Shown piece after piece: positions 25,311-33,396 of a stretch of 41,380 bases of DNA; the first letter of the stretch is position 1, and each line of letters starts with the position of its first letter. The notes under the pieces are model-generated. The model worked only from the letters and a program-made list of their open reading frames with translations, was not told where the DNA came from and did not search any database. The position numbers were made by a program, and so were the translations under genes. Source of the stretch: a virus; the IMG/VR virus record IMGVR_UViG_3300031974_002706, positions 1-41,380 of that record; one strand, written 5' to 3'.

Positions 25311-26215
25311 AAGAACTATGGGTAGAAAAATATCGTCCTAAAACAGTAGACGGTTATGTGTTCAGAGATGAACATCAAAGAAAACAAGTGCAACAATGGA
25401 TCAAAGAAGGCACTATTCCACATTTGTTATTTTCAGGTAATGCAGGTATTGGTAAGACAACACTTGCTAAAATTTTATTCAACGAACTTGAAATTAATGA
25501 TTTAGACATTTTAGAAATTAACGCAAGTCGTACAAACAGTGTTGATGATGTTAGAGACAAAATTATCAACTTTGTACAAATGATTCCATTTGGAGAGTTT
25601 AAGGTTGTATTACTTGATGAGGCAGATTACTTGTCGCCAAATGCACAAGCGGCATTGCGTGGTGTAATGGAAGAGTATCATACAACAAGCAGATTTATTT
25701 TAACTTGTAACTATCCAAACAGAATTATTCCAGCACTACATTCAAGATGTCAAGGCTTTCATATTGAGCGTATTGATCAAACAGAATTTACTGCTCGTGT
25801 TGCGAAAATACTAATTGATGAAGGCGTTACTCCTGATTTAGATACACTCGACACATATGTAAAAGCAACATATCCTGATTTACGTAAATGTATCAATATG
25901 GTGCAAATGAATAGTGTAGATGGTACATTACAAAAGCCACAAGAAGGTGATACAGGCGAAGCCGACTACAAACTTGAAATGGTCGAACTGTTTAAAGCAG
26001 GTAAAATTAATCAAGCAAGAAAACTTGTTTGCAGTCAGGTACGTCCAGATGAAGTAGAAGATATTTACAAATGGCTATATGATAATATTACATTGTTTGG
26101 TGAAAAAGAAGATGACGCAGTTCTTATTATAAAACAAGGACTTGTAGATCATACACTTGTTGCAGACCCAGAGATTAATTTAGCCGCAACCATGATTCGT
26201 TTAGCACGTCTATAA
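25307..26215 (+). CDS. 44: sliding-clamp loader ATPase, T4 gp44-like
   Basis: This 302-residue AAA+ protein has Walker [10 protein letters not shown] (44-52), Walker B VLLDEAD (101-107) and the arginine-finger SRC motif (S146-R147-C148), the signature of clamp-loader subunits. With the small gp62-type subunit (not seen in this window) it should open and load the gp45 clamp for phage DNA replication. Length is close to T4 gp44 (319 residues). The start overlaps the nucleotidyltransferase stop. This is one of the firmest T4-like markers in the window. Confidence 0.93.
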   Translation: MKELWVEKYRPKTVDGYVFRDEHQRKQVQQWIKEGTIPHLLFSGNAGIGKTTLAKILFNELEINDLDILEINASRTNSVDDVRDKIINFVQMIPFGEFKVVLLDEADYLSPNAQAALRGVMEEYHTTSRFILTCNYPNRIIPALHSRCQGFHIERIDQTEFTARVAKILIDEGVTPDLDTLDTYVKATYPDLRKCINMVQMNSVDGTLQKPQEGDTGEADYKLEMVELFKAGKINQARKLVCSQVRPDEVEDIYKWLYDNITLFGEKEDDAVLIIKQGLVDHTLVADPEINLAATMIRLARL

Positions 26216-26219
26216 ACAG

Positions 26220-26227
26220 GATAATTA
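26220..26227 (+). promoter_or_regulatory. variant late promoter box, leaderless position
   Basis: GATAATTA ends five bases before ATG 26233. The region AGGATAATTATTAGTATG differs by one base from the box and start at 18931-18948, so it is probably the same class of promoter. Confidence 0.45.
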
Positions 26228-26232
26228 TTAGT

Positions 26233-26595
26233 ATGACATATCTTGTAAACGAAAACTGTATTAAATGCAAACATATGGACTGTGTTGAAGTTTGTCCAGT
26301 AGACTGTTTTTACGAAGGTGAAAATATGCTTGTAATCAATCCTAATGAATGTATTGACTGTGGTGTATGTGAACCAGAATGTCCTGTAGATGCTATTATT
26401 CCAGATAATGTAGAAGGGGCTGACAAGTGGTTGTATATCAATGAAGAATATTCAGCAAAATGGCCAAATATAACGCAAAAGTGCGATGAAGATGTTCCTT
26501 CCGATGCAGAAGATTATGCACACGAACCTAACAAGTTTGAAAGATTCTTTTCTGAAAAACCAGGCGGGAGCAAAAATGAAACCTCAAAAACTTAG
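26233..26595 (+). CDS. fdxA: FdxA-type ferredoxin (7Fe)
   Basis: This 120-residue protein matches bacterial FdxA ferredoxins. C9, C17 and C50 are placed to hold a 3Fe-4S cluster, and C21, C40, C43 and C46 a 4Fe-4S cluster; C12 and C25 are extra, as in the family. Motifs are [20 protein letters not shown] and [17 protein letters not shown]. It should carry single electrons at low potential. The partner is unknown; possible users are phage or host reductases or oxygenases. The last 20 bases overlap the parvulin gene. Confidence 0.92.
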   Translation: MTYLVNENCIKCKHMDCVEVCPVDCFYEGENMLVINPNECIDCGVCEPECPVDAIIPDNVEGADKWLYINEEYSAKWPNITQKCDEDVPSDAEDYAHEPNKFERFFSEKPGGSKNETSKT

Positions 26596-26911
26596 AGCAA
26601 GTCATATTCTAATTAGCCATCAAGGCGCAACAGCACAAACAAGTAATCGTCCAGAACCTGCGGCTGAAGAAGAAGCAGGATTTATTATTCAAGATATTAT
26701 GGAGGGACTTCTTACATTTGAACAAGCCGCAAAAGAACATAGTGCTTGTAGAATAAGTGCAAAGAATGGTGGAGACTTGGGTTGGTTTGATTATCCAGGT
26801 GATATGGAGTATGAAATTGCAAAGCCTATTAGTCAAATTAACAAAGATGAAATGTTAACATTTCCAATTAAAACAGAATACGGATATCATATTTTATTAA
26901 GGACAGGGTAA
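26576..26911 (+). CDS. parvulin-type peptidyl-prolyl isomerase
   Basis: This 111-residue protein is a single parvulin domain. It has RASHILISH near the N-terminus, a loop rich in Pro/Glu, [27 protein letters not shown] and the closing [16 protein letters not shown]. It should speed cis-trans isomerisation of proline bonds during folding of phage or host proteins. I chose ATG 26576, preceded by GGGAG (26566-26570), over an upstream in-frame ATG at 26486 inside the ferredoxin gene. Its stop overlaps the next start (TAATG). Confidence 0.88.
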   Translation: MKPQKLRASHILISHQGATAQTSNRPEPAAEEEAGFIIQDIMEGLLTFEQAAKEHSACRISAKNGGDLGWFDYPGDMEYEIAKPISQINKDEMLTFPIKTEYGYHILLRTG

Positions 26912-27480
26912 TGGATTACTTTAAAGTATATAAAGGCACATCATCAGAACCTTGTGATATCACAATGGTAAAATACAATCGAAGCGAAATCTTAAATCCT
27001 ATCCTTGAACAAAAAATTAGAAGTTATGGTGATTCTCTCGGACATAAAAGTAATGTAAAAGCAGACATGACTGAATTCACCATGTACGAAGATCCCGATT
27101 TTAAACGTATTTGTGATTTTGCAATTTTTCAATGTATTAGTAGTATAGAAGGTTTAAGTCAACGTGGAGCAGAAATGCTTCGATTTAATATTGTAGACTG
27201 TTGGGGAATGGTTTATAAAAGTAATAAAGGACATCACACTATTGAACACGCACATTGGCCAGCAACATTTAGTTTTGTATATTACGTAAACGCTTGTGAA
27301 GATTGTGCTCCGTTAGAATTTACAACAGCAAATTACAGTGTTAAACCTTTTAGTGGATTGATGGTTATCTTTCCAGGAAATACAAGTCATAAAGTAGGCG
27401 TACAAAAATGCAATCACGATAGAGTTGCAATATCAGGTAACATTAGTGTTACAATTAGAAAATCAGGAGAAACAGAATGA
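26911..27480 (+). CDS. 2OG-Fe(II) oxygenase family protein
   Basis: This 189-residue protein is a second 2-oxoglutarate/Fe(II)-type oxygenase. It has H113 and H115 (IEHAHWPATFSFVYYVN), APLEF, and MVIFPGNTSHKVG with H160. R171 in the RVAISGNISV strand is the likely 2-oxoglutarate anchor. It is only distantly similar to the protein at 2000 outside these motifs. The substrate is unknown. It sits between parvulin and thyX and overlaps both by one to four bases, so it is part of the same transcript. Confidence 0.75.
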   Translation: MDYFKVYKGTSSEPCDITMVKYNRSEILNPILEQKIRSYGDSLGHKSNVKADMTEFTMYEDPDFKRICDFAIFQCISSIEGLSQRGAEMLRFNIVDCWGMVYKSNKGHHTIEHAHWPATFSFVYYVNACEDCAPLEFTTANYSVKPFSGLMVIFPGNTSHKVGVQKCNHDRVAISGNISVTIRKSGETE

Positions 27481-28163
27481 GCGTAAAATTAATTTCATAT
27501 AGCACAGCACCAGAAGGCACAGACCTTGAAAACTGTCAAGAACTTATTGCCTATTGTGCAAGAGTTTCAAATCCAAGTAATCAAATGAATTCAGAAACAA
27601 GTGAAAAACTAATCAAGTATTTGATCAAACACGCTCATTGGTCGCCACTTGAAATGGTTAGTGCTTGTTTAGAAATTAACACTACAAGAGATATTGCACA
27701 TCAAATCGTACGTCATCGTAGTTTTAGTTTCCAAGAGTTTAGTCAGCGTTATGCTGATCCAAAAGAGTTTGGAGATCAATTTGTATTGCGTGAAGCACGT
27801 TTACAAGATACAAAGAACAGACAAAATTCTATTAGATTAGGAACTACCCAACAGGAAATGAATCTAATCAACGAATGGGAATCACAACAAGAAAAAGTTA
27901 TTGCGGCGGCTAAAGAAGCATACGAGTGGGCGATCGAAAATGGTATTGCTAAAGAACAGGCTCGTGCAGTATTACCTGAAGGTTGTACTAAGACACGTTT
28001 ATATATGAACGGCACATTACGTAGTTGGATTCATTATATTGAATTACGTGGTGCTAATGGTACACAACAAGAGCATATGGATATTGCTCATGCCTGTGCT
28101 AAAGTAATCGCAGAAATTTTTCCATTAGCAAAGGATTTAGTAAATGAAGCAGAAGTTCATTGA
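27477..28163 (+). CDS. thyX: flavin-dependent thymidylate synthase ThyX
   Basis: This 228-residue protein carries the ThyX signature RHRSFSFQEFSQRY (79-92), where glutamine replaces the commoner asparagine, and a C-terminal ARAVLPEGCTKTRLYMNGTL segment. ThyX makes dTMP from dUMP using FAD and methylene-tetrahydrofolate. With the overlapping dCMP deaminase, which makes dUMP, it forms a compact dTMP pathway suited to this AT-rich genome. It overlaps the preceding gene by four bases and the following one by 20. Confidence 0.95.
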   Translation: MSVKLISYSTAPEGTDLENCQELIAYCARVSNPSNQMNSETSEKLIKYLIKHAHWSPLEMVSACLEINTTRDIAHQIVRHRSFSFQEFSQRYADPKEFGDQFVLREARLQDTKNRQNSIRLGTTQQEMNLINEWESQQEKVIAAAKEAYEWAIENGIAKEQARAVLPEGCTKTRLYMNGTLRSWIHYIELRGANGTQQEHMDIAHACAKVIAEIFPLAKDLVNEAEVH

Positions 28164-28575
28164 TGCATATATGGACGTTGCAGAGCGTTTTGCAAAATTA
28201 AGTTACGCAAAACGTTTAAATGTAGGTGCTATTGTAGTTAAAGATGATCGTATTATTTCAATTGGCTATAATGGTATGCCTTCAGGTTGGGATAATGACT
28301 GTGAAGAAGTTATTGGACAGGACGATGTAGGAGCATTGACATATAAGTCAAAGCCAGAAGTACTACACGCTGAATCAAATGCTATTGCAAAATTAGCCAA
28401 ATCAAACGAAAGCGGAGATAATGCTACACTATTTTGCACACACAGTCCTTGTATTGACTGTGCGAAACTAATATATCAAAGTGGCATTAGCACAGTGTAT
28501 TACAAAGATAACTATCGTAGTAACGATGGAATTGATTTTTTAAAGAAGTCAAATGTTACAGTAACTAAAGTATGA
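28144..28575 (+). CDS. cd: dCMP deaminase
   Basis: This 143-residue protein has the zinc-dependent deaminase motifs HAE (H75, E77) and PCIDC (C103, C106) and a GAIVVKDDRIISIGYNGMP strand typical of the dCMP deaminase family. It converts dCMP to dUMP, the substrate of ThyX encoded just upstream. It is shorter than T4 Cd (193 residues), as is usual for compact versions. Its ATG lies 20 bases inside thyX, suggesting translational coupling. Confidence 0.92.
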   Translation: MKQKFIDAYMDVAERFAKLSYAKRLNVGAIVVKDDRIISIGYNGMPSGWDNDCEEVIGQDDVGALTYKSKPEVLHAESNAIAKLAKSNESGDNATLFCTHSPCIDCAKLIYQSGISTVYYKDNYRSNDGIDFLKKSNVTVTKV

Positions 28576-29336
28576 TTAATTTTATAAAAAACTTATTCAA
28601 AAAACAAGAACCAGTAATTACCTTTGCTTGTCAAAGTTGGGGTGTACGTAAATATGCACCAATTGAACCTGCTGGCAAATTCTTTCCAGATAAGTTTAAA
28701 GAAATGTCACCATACTATAAAAAAGAACAACATAATATTGACAGTCACAAAACTGTAAGAGCCTGCCCTGGTATTACAGATTACATGAGTATGGGTTATG
28801 TTATTCCTGCTTGGTGCGACATTACTATAGAACCTACTCCAGATGGCAAACATATTATTACAAGATACAGTGACGAAATATATAACGATGCTTACCACCC
28901 TCAAGAACAGTTAGGCAAATTTATGGAACAAAAGTTTAGTGTTCGTGGTGCAGTAAAATTAGATAATCCTTGGTTTACATGGAACAAAAAGGGTTGGAGT
29001 ACATTATATCTACCTATGTACTATCATGAAGGAAAGAACTGGGAAGCAGTTCCTGGTGTAATGGATCACGATTTAGGTGCTCCACAAAGTCCTATCAATA
29101 TTATGTTAAAAGAAATTAAGCCTACAACAATTAAGATGGGCGAACCTTTAGTTCAAGTTATTCCTTTCAAACGTGAAAAACAAATAGCAAGAACTATGGA
29201 ACTGAACGAAACTGCAATGAAACGTCAGTGGGCAATATCCAGCCTACACAAAATGACTTATGCAGGCTGGATTAAATGGGTAAAGACTAAAAAATTATAT
29301 GTAGTTGACGCCCAGGATACTAATTTACCCGGTTAA
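28572..29336 (+). CDS. conserved phage-type protein, function unknown
   Basis: This 254-residue protein begins with a short amphipathic stretch (MINFIKNLFKK). It then has CQSWGVRKYAPIEPAGKFFP, a VRACPGITDYMSMGYVIPAW segment and a beta-rich core with many aromatic residues. The layout recalls an uncharacterised phage/bacterial family (possibly DUF6065), which I cannot confirm. It overlaps the deaminase gene by four bases and ends tail-to-tail with phoH, sharing TTAA for both stops. Confidence 0.7.
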   Translation: MINFIKNLFKKQEPVITFACQSWGVRKYAPIEPAGKFFPDKFKEMSPYYKKEQHNIDSHKTVRACPGITDYMSMGYVIPAWCDITIEPTPDGKHIITRYSDEIYNDAYHPQEQLGKFMEQKFSVRGAVKLDNPWFTWNKKGWSTLYLPMYYHEGKNWEAVPGVMDHDLGAPQSPINIMLKEIKPTTIKMGEPLVQVIPFKREKQIARTMELNETAMKRQWAISSLHKMTYAGWIKWVKTKKLYVVDAQDTNLPG

Positions 29337-30061
29337 ACAACATCTCCATAAATTTCTAATACTTCTTTGACTGCATCATGTCTTTCAATATCTCCTTTAT
29401 GAAATTCTACGACATCGATTTTTTCTGCTGACCCTTTTTGATCTAAATGCCTACAAAAGTCAATAAGTCCGTTATCTCTAAGTCTATCTGCTTGAGCCAA
29501 GTCGCCTGTAACAGCCATCTTAGATCCTTCACCTAATCTTGTTAATAACATCTTCATTTGATTTTGCGTTGCATTTTGCATTTCATCAGCAATGATAAAC
29601 GAACTTTTAAACGTTCGTCCACGCATATATGCAAGTGGTGCAATCTCTACTACACCTTCTGCTATCATGCCTTCGATTTCATTTGCTGAAAAATACTCCT
29701 GAAGCACATCAAAAATAGGTCTTGTCCATGGTGCCATCTTTTGTTCAAGTGTACCTGGTAAAAACCCTAAATCTTCGTCTGCACTTACAGCAGGTCTTGT
29801 GACAATTATTTTGTCGATTTTCCCCTCTTTAAACTGCTTAATCGCAACTTGCACAGCCAACAGGGTTTTACCTGTTCCTGCCGGCCCAATGCCAAAGACT
29901 ATGTCTTTCTTTGAGTCTAACAGTTGAAGCATATAAGTTTCTTGATTAATGTTTCGGGGTAGTATTTTGACTTCTTTTTTCTTCTGAGGAAGAAAGTTGT
30001 TGAATTCTACAATATTGCTATTGTAGTTTTTGCTCTTCCGAGCACTTCTTTTTGCACCCAT
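29333..30061 (-). CDS. phoH: PhoH-like P-loop ATPase
   Basis: This 242-residue protein is a PhoH-type NTPase with Walker A GPAGTGKT (59-66), TRPAVSADEDLGFLPG, a Walker B-like IIADEMQN, and TGDLAQ as sensor motif. PhoH is widespread in marine phages; a role in RNA metabolism or in the phosphate-starved host has been proposed, but its function is unsettled. The basic N-terminus (MGAKRSARKSK) could bind RNA. The ATG follows AAAGGAGG. It is transcribed against its neighbours, and its upstream region holds a micro-ORF and an inverted repeat. Confidence 0.93.
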   Translation of the reverse strand: MGAKRSARKSKNYNSNIVEFNNFLPQKKKEVKILPRNINQETYMLQLLDSKKDIVFGIGPAGTGKTLLAVQVAIKQFKEGKIDKIIVTRPAVSADEDLGFLPGTLEQKMAPWTRPIFDVLQEYFSANEIEGMIAEGVVEIAPLAYMRGRTFKSSFIIADEMQNATQNQMKMLLTRLGEGSKMAVTGDLAQADRLRDNGLIDFCRHLDQKGSAEKIDVVEFHKGDIERHDAVKEVLEIYGDVV

Positions 30062-30079
30062 GCAGTCCTCCTTTATGGA

Positions 30080-30115
30080 TTATAACAAGTAGTCTGCATC
30101 GTATAGTTTTGACAC
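30080..30115 (-). CDS. possible 11-residue micro-ORF upstream of phoH
   Basis: GTG at 30115 opens MSKLYDADYLL with a TAA stop. A perfect AGGAGG lies eight bases upstream (30129-30124), and a weak late-like box ACTAAATA at 30144-30137. The phoH ribosome-binding site follows six bases after the stop. It may be a leader peptide coupled to phoH translation or a stand-alone micropeptide. The strong Shine-Dalgarno site is the main evidence. Confidence 0.35.
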   Translation of the reverse strand: MSKLYDADYLL

Positions 30116-30120
30116 TATAC
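30101..30120. repeat. perfect inverted repeat upstream of phoH
   Basis: GTATAGT and ACTATAC, separated by six bases (TTTGAC), form a seven-base-pair inverted repeat in the 159-base divergent gap. It overlaps the start of the micro-ORF, so in the phoH leader RNA it could form a hairpin next to the GTG. It could instead be a DNA operator. There is no T-run, so it is not a terminator. Confidence 0.5.
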
Positions 30121-30188
30121 GTGCCTCCTACACAAATATTTAGTGAAGATCGCTCGTGATAAAACTACACTGTTATAAATGCTAACCG

Positions 30189-30196
30189 GATAAATA
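30189..30196 (+). promoter_or_regulatory. late promoter box
   Basis: GATAAATA lies 24 bases before ATG 30221. The leader contains no strong Shine-Dalgarno sequence (ATTGGAT only). It should start the 30221-33072 late block. Confidence 0.6.
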
Positions 30197-30220
30197 AGTG
30201 TATAAGATTGGATATTTAAT

Positions 30221-30751
30221 ATGAAAGATGTGTTAGAAGTAATCAAGAACGTACAGGGCATATACGAAAGCGATACTGCATTTACGGTTCTAAAAGACTT
30301 TGAAAGAGTGCTTGACGAACTGGATTTATATGTATATGATAACTGGGAAGATGGCGAAATTGTATCAGGTCCTAATATTAAAAGACACTGGGTAATTTGT
30401 TCATTTATGTGGCCACGAGATAAAATGCCTGACCCAATGGGTGGTAAAAGATTACTCGATTATGACTGTAAAGTAACATATAAAAAAGATTATATTTTAA
30501 TTCCTCGTAAAATTAAAACACCAGACGATATACGTCCAGGTACTAAAAAAGGAAAGTTAGATCGTAAAGAAATTTGGGTCGTAGAAATAATGATGCCTAA
30601 AAAATTAATTGTAGATATCTATAGCGGATATAATGAGATGTTAGATTTAACTACTGAACCTGGTGCTGACCAGAACCCAACTCCAGAAGCACAACCGGCA
30701 GATGCATCAGCAATGGAAGCACCTGCGGCGGCACCTGAAGGAGCAATGTAA
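30221..30751 (+). CDS. conserved phage-type protein, function unknown
   Basis: This 176-residue protein has a mixed alpha/beta N-terminal part of about 140 residues (with HWVICSFMWPRDKMPDPMGG and KEIWVVEIMMPKKLIVDIY). A flexible Pro/Ala/Glu/Gln-rich tail follows and ends AAAPEGAM. No catalytic motif is recognised. It has its own late box and overlaps the next gene by one base, so the two probably act together. They lie next to the lysis cassette. Confidence 0.65.
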   Translation: MKDVLEVIKNVQGIYESDTAFTVLKDFERVLDELDLYVYDNWEDGEIVSGPNIKRHWVICSFMWPRDKMPDPMGGKRLLDYDCKVTYKKDYILIPRKIKTPDDIRPGTKKGKLDRKEIWVVEIMMPKKLIVDIYSGYNEMLDLTTEPGADQNPTPEAQPADASAMEAPAAAPEGAM

Positions 30752-31461
30752 TGGGACTAAGAAAAGACGATCTAAAAGATTTAGTAGATAGTATTTTTGA
30801 GATTGATTCCTTTAAATCTAAAATGGGTAGTGACAGCGACATAGTCGTATTAAGTTTTTCAACAAAAAACGAAGCAAGTGCAAAAGATCTTGAAAACTTT
30901 CTTGAGAAAGGTTATCCTTTTGTGCTTGATGCAGATGCAACATCAGGTGAACAAACTGACGGTATGTACAAAGTATTTGTAGAACTTGAAAGAAGTAAAG
31001 ATTCACCTACACACATTTATGAAATGATAGACGGTATCCAAAAAATATCAGGCTTAGATAGTATGAAGTTTAGATACTATAAGAGTTTTAGAAGTCATGA
31101 TGCTACTGATGCAAATTTAGCAGAAATGGTACCAACAGATAAAGATGCTTATGATATTCGAGTAAATGAAAATAACATGGATAACTATAAAAACTTTTTT
31201 AATAAGAGTTATGCTGAAGAAGTAGATATGCTAAATGAACACACTCTAAGAGTAAAAAACACATATATGGATCCAATTGTTTTCAAAGTTGTTGATTTTG
31301 CTCGAACAGATGAGGTAAATATCAATGAAGCATTAGATGTTAATGGTTTTGCTGAAGTTATATATTTAAGTAAGTATTTAGGTGATTACAATATTACAAA
31401 ATATGGTAAAAAACTTGTGCTTGAAAATAATGGCTACAGTCTAATTTTGAAAAGAGGTTAA
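30751..31461 (+). CDS. conserved phage-type protein, function unknown
   Basis: This 236-residue acidic protein shows two halves. The first (residues 1-110) is a ferredoxin-like alpha/beta pattern with FVLDADATSGEQTDGMYKVF, and the second (after about 130) contains LRVKNTYMDPIVFKVVDF. There are no membrane segments and no cysteines. It is read from TAATG overlap with the preceding gene and stops two bases before the muramidase gene. A virion or late regulatory role is possible, but no function is recognised. Confidence 0.65.
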   Translation: MGLRKDDLKDLVDSIFEIDSFKSKMGSDSDIVVLSFSTKNEASAKDLENFLEKGYPFVLDADATSGEQTDGMYKVFVELERSKDSPTHIYEMIDGIQKISGLDSMKFRYYKSFRSHDATDANLAEMVPTDKDAYDIRVNENNMDNYKNFFNKSYAEEVDMLNEHTLRVKNTYMDPIVFKVVDFARTDEVNINEALDVNGFAEVIYLSKYLGDYNITKYGKKLVLENNGYSLILKRG

Positions 31462-31463
31462 AA

Positions 31464-31988
31464 ATGGCGACAGATAATTTTAAAGAATGTTTAAAGATCA
31501 TCCTTGAACACGAGGGTGGATACGTTGATCACCCAAGCGATCCAGGCGGTGCAACAAATATGGGTATCACAAAACAAACATATGAAGACTGGATGAACAA
31601 AGTAGTAACAAAAGAAGTAATTCAAAATCTTACTGAAACAGATGTTACTCCAATTTATAAAAAGAATTACTGGAATGGCATCTTAGCAGATGACTTACCA
31701 AAGGGATTAGACCTTTGTGTCTTTGATATGTGTGTTAATGGTGGCAGACATAGAGCAACAAAAATGTTACAACAAATGGTTGGATCTAAAATAGACGGAT
31801 GGATTGGACCTAACACGATTGCTAAAACTCAAAGTTATGTTGAACAAGTTGGAATCGATACAGCAATTAACGAATACCAAAAACTTCGTCAAGACTACTA
31901 TGAGTCACTTGCAACATTTAAAACTTTTGGAAACGGATGGACAAACAGAGTAAACAGCACAACAGACTCAGCAAAAGCAATGGTGTAA
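31464..31988 (+). CDS. endolysin, glycoside hydrolase 108-type muramidase
   Basis: This 174-residue protein matches GH108 N-acetylmuramidases, with HEGGYVDHPSDPGGATNMGI near the start; E17 is the likely catalytic acid. A PG-binding-3-type segment with DGWIGPNTI lies near residue 110. It should cut the glycan backbone of host peptidoglycan at lysis. No signal sequence is seen, so export through a holin is expected; a holin candidate lies at 33396. The next small gene begins inside its 3' end. Confidence 0.9.
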   Translation: MATDNFKECLKIILEHEGGYVDHPSDPGGATNMGITKQTYEDWMNKVVTKEVIQNLTETDVTPIYKKNYWNGILADDLPKGLDLCVFDMCVNGGRHRATKMLQQMVGSKIDGWIGPNTIAKTQSYVEQVGIDTAINEYQKLRQDYYESLATFKTFGNGWTNRVNSTTDSAKAMV

Positions 31989-32095
31989 GTTGTAAAAACT
32001 GCGGACACGAATATCACGAAGGACCTCTTTACAAAGAATATTTAGATGGCGATGGTAAACCGATTACCATCGAAGTCTGCAAACAAGGAAGATAA
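31937..32095 (+). CDS. small zinc-binding protein overlapping endolysin
   Basis: This 52-residue frame starts at ATG 31937 inside the endolysin gene and runs 107 bases past its stop. It ends directly before the spanin ATG at 32096. The second half has CKNCGHEYHEG and a later EVC, a Cys/His set able to hold one zinc ion, followed by KEYLDGDGKPITIE. The exact fit between two genes supports it. The true start could lie further downstream. Function is unknown. Confidence 0.6.
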   Translation: MDKQSKQHNRLSKSNGVSCKNCGHEYHEGPLYKEYLDGDGKPITIEVCKQGR

Positions 32096-32584
32096 ATGTT
32101 TAGTTCAATTAAAATAGCAATGGTGGTAATTATGTTGGCAGGAGCCGGAGGTGGTTTCATGTATGTGAAAACACTAAAAAGTGATCTTGCTGTGAGTGAA
32201 GCAAATAATGCTAAACTATTAGATAGTGTATCAGAACAACAAGCAGTAATAGAACAACAGAAAAAAGATTTTACTGCTATTCTTGAGTTAAACAAAGAAC
32301 TTGAAGCAACTAATCAAACTTTACGCAAAGAGTTTGCGGCACTTGATCAACGTTTCAATAAAATTAACGGCAAAGGCGAAGTTAGGGATATTGGAAAACT
32401 TGCTGATGAAAAAGCAAAATTAGTTGAACGTGTTATTAACAATGCGAGTAACAAAGCAATGCGTTGTGCAGAAATTGCTATGGGTGCTCCATTAACAGAA
32501 AAGGAAAAGAACGCTACTAAGAAATCAGAAATCAATTCTGAATGTCCAAGTATAGCGAACCCGAATTATGTCCCATACGATTAA
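32096..32584 (+). CDS. inner-membrane spanin candidate (Rz-like)
   Basis: This 162-residue protein has an N-terminal signal-anchor (about residues 5-25, IAMVVIMLAGAGGGFMYV). A long charged coiled coil follows (about 35-85, with VIEQQKKDF, ELNKELEATNQTL), then a C-terminal part with two cysteines. This is the layout of i-spanins, which bridge inner and outer membranes and fuse them after the endolysin acts. Its position after the muramidase and before two lipoprotein genes supports the call. Confidence 0.72.
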   Translation: MFSSIKIAMVVIMLAGAGGGFMYVKTLKSDLAVSEANNAKLLDSVSEQQAVIEQQKKDFTAILELNKELEATNQTLRKEFAALDQRFNKINGKGEVRDIGKLADEKAKLVERVINNASNKAMRCAEIAMGAPLTEKEKNATKKSEINSECPSIANPNYVPYD

Positions 32585-32948
32585 AAATATTTTCTTAGTA
32601 TCACTGTTAGCAATAGTTCTATCAGGTTGTTCAACTGTGAGCAAACTTGATATTTTTAAAACAGAAGTAGAAAGAGCACCATTAAACTTACCACAGCCTG
32701 AAGCGGCTAAAATGGAAAATATTAAATGGGTAATCATTAACAGTGAAAATGCAGAAGAAGTATTTGCTAAACTAAAAGAACAAGGTAAAGATCCTGTGTT
32801 GTTTGGTTTAAGTGATGATGATTATCAACTACTATCAAAGAATTTCGCCCAAATACGTGCTTATATGATTAAGCAACAAAAGGTGATTGATGCTTATAAA
32901 GAATACTACGAAGGCGATACTGATACTACTAACACTGACTCTAAGTAG
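32568..32948 (+). CDS. lipoprotein, outer-membrane spanin candidate or lysis accessory
   Basis: This 126-residue protein starts with a signal peptide and lipobox (LAIVLSGCST, C21 as lipid attachment site). The mature part contains NIKWVIINSENAEEVFAKL and a coiled-coil-prone C-terminus ending in an acidic Thr/Asp tail. It overlaps the spanin gene by 17 bases and the next lipoprotein gene by 59. Either this or the following gene is the o-spanin; this one is longer than most Rz1 proteins. Confidence 0.65.
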   Translation: MSHTIKNIFLVSLLAIVLSGCSTVSKLDIFKTEVERAPLNLPQPEAAKMENIKWVIINSENAEEVFAKLKEQGKDPVLFGLSDDDYQLLSKNFAQIRAYMIKQQKVIDAYKEYYEGDTDTTNTDSK

Positions 32949-33072
32949 TTGTATATCTGCAACTAATAATTGTTCGGTTAAACCTTCAGTAGAAGTTAAA
33001 AATCTCCCCAAAGATCTTAAAATAGAACGCGACAATGTAGTTACCAAAGGCGAAGTGGCCTGTTCATTTTAA
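32890..33072 (+). CDS. small lipoprotein, o-spanin (Rz1-like) candidate
   Basis: This 60-residue protein starts at ATG 32890 (an in-frame TTG precedes it). It has a signal peptide with lipobox TLSSCIS near residue 21, then a short mature chain with VKPSVEVKNLPKDLKIERD. Size, lipobox and partial embedding in the upstream gene resemble Rz1 outer-membrane spanin subunits. It closes the endolysin-spanin transcript before a new late promoter at 33082. Confidence 0.65.
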   Translation: MLIKNTTKAILILLTLTLSSCISATNNCSVKPSVEVKNLPKDLKIERDNVVTKGEVACSF

Positions 33073-33081
33073 CAAAACATC

Positions 33082-33089
33082 GATAAATA
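33082..33089 (+). promoter_or_regulatory. late promoter box
   Basis: GATAAATA followed by C lies 25 bases before ATG 33115, with AGAGAGGG as ribosome-binding site between. Confidence 0.65.
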
Positions 33090-33114
33090 CACATATAAAG
33101 AGAGGGAAGTTTAT

Positions 33115-33396
33115 ATGTGGGAAATGATCGAAAGAATGGCAACTGACAGACTGTGGATTTACACAGCCTTAGCAGGTTCTTTATTTGGTGCCGCATTTTT
33201 GTTTTGGTTCAAAGATACAAAAATGGCAATGTGGGCAGTAAGAAAGTTTGATGCCTTTCTTGAATATCTTGCAATACGTTGGGGCTGGACTTGGTTCCAA
33301 AATGATCCAAATGCTTGGCGTACAAAGTATCCCCATGTAACCCAGAAAATAGACGAGTTAGAATCTCGTATCAAAAAATTAGAGGGTAAAAAATAA
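33115..33396 (+). CDS. small membrane protein, possible lysis regulator
   Basis: This 93-residue protein has one clear membrane span (about residues 14-32, WIYTALAGSLFGAAFLFWF). A Trp-rich amphipathic region (IRWGWTWFQNDPNAW) and a C-terminal coiled-coil-like helix (IDELESRIKKLEGKK) follow. It overlaps the holin candidate by one base and shares its late promoter, so a pinholin, antiholin or envelope role is possible. No specific family is recognised. Confidence 0.62.
   Translation: MWEMIERMATDRLWIYTALAGSLFGAAFLFWFKDTKMAMWAVRKFDAFLEYLAIRWGWTWFQNDPNAWRTKYPHVTQKIDELESRIKKLEGKK

Noticed and set aside
26486-26575. Upstream start for the parvulin gene at 26486
   Set aside because: It would extend 90 bases into the ferredoxin gene with a non-conserved sequence; ATG 26576 has a good ribosome-binding site and starts right at the domain.
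30101-30120. Terminator upstream of phoH
   Set aside because: The inverted repeat has no T-run on either strand and sits between divergent genes, so an operator or leader hairpin is more likely.
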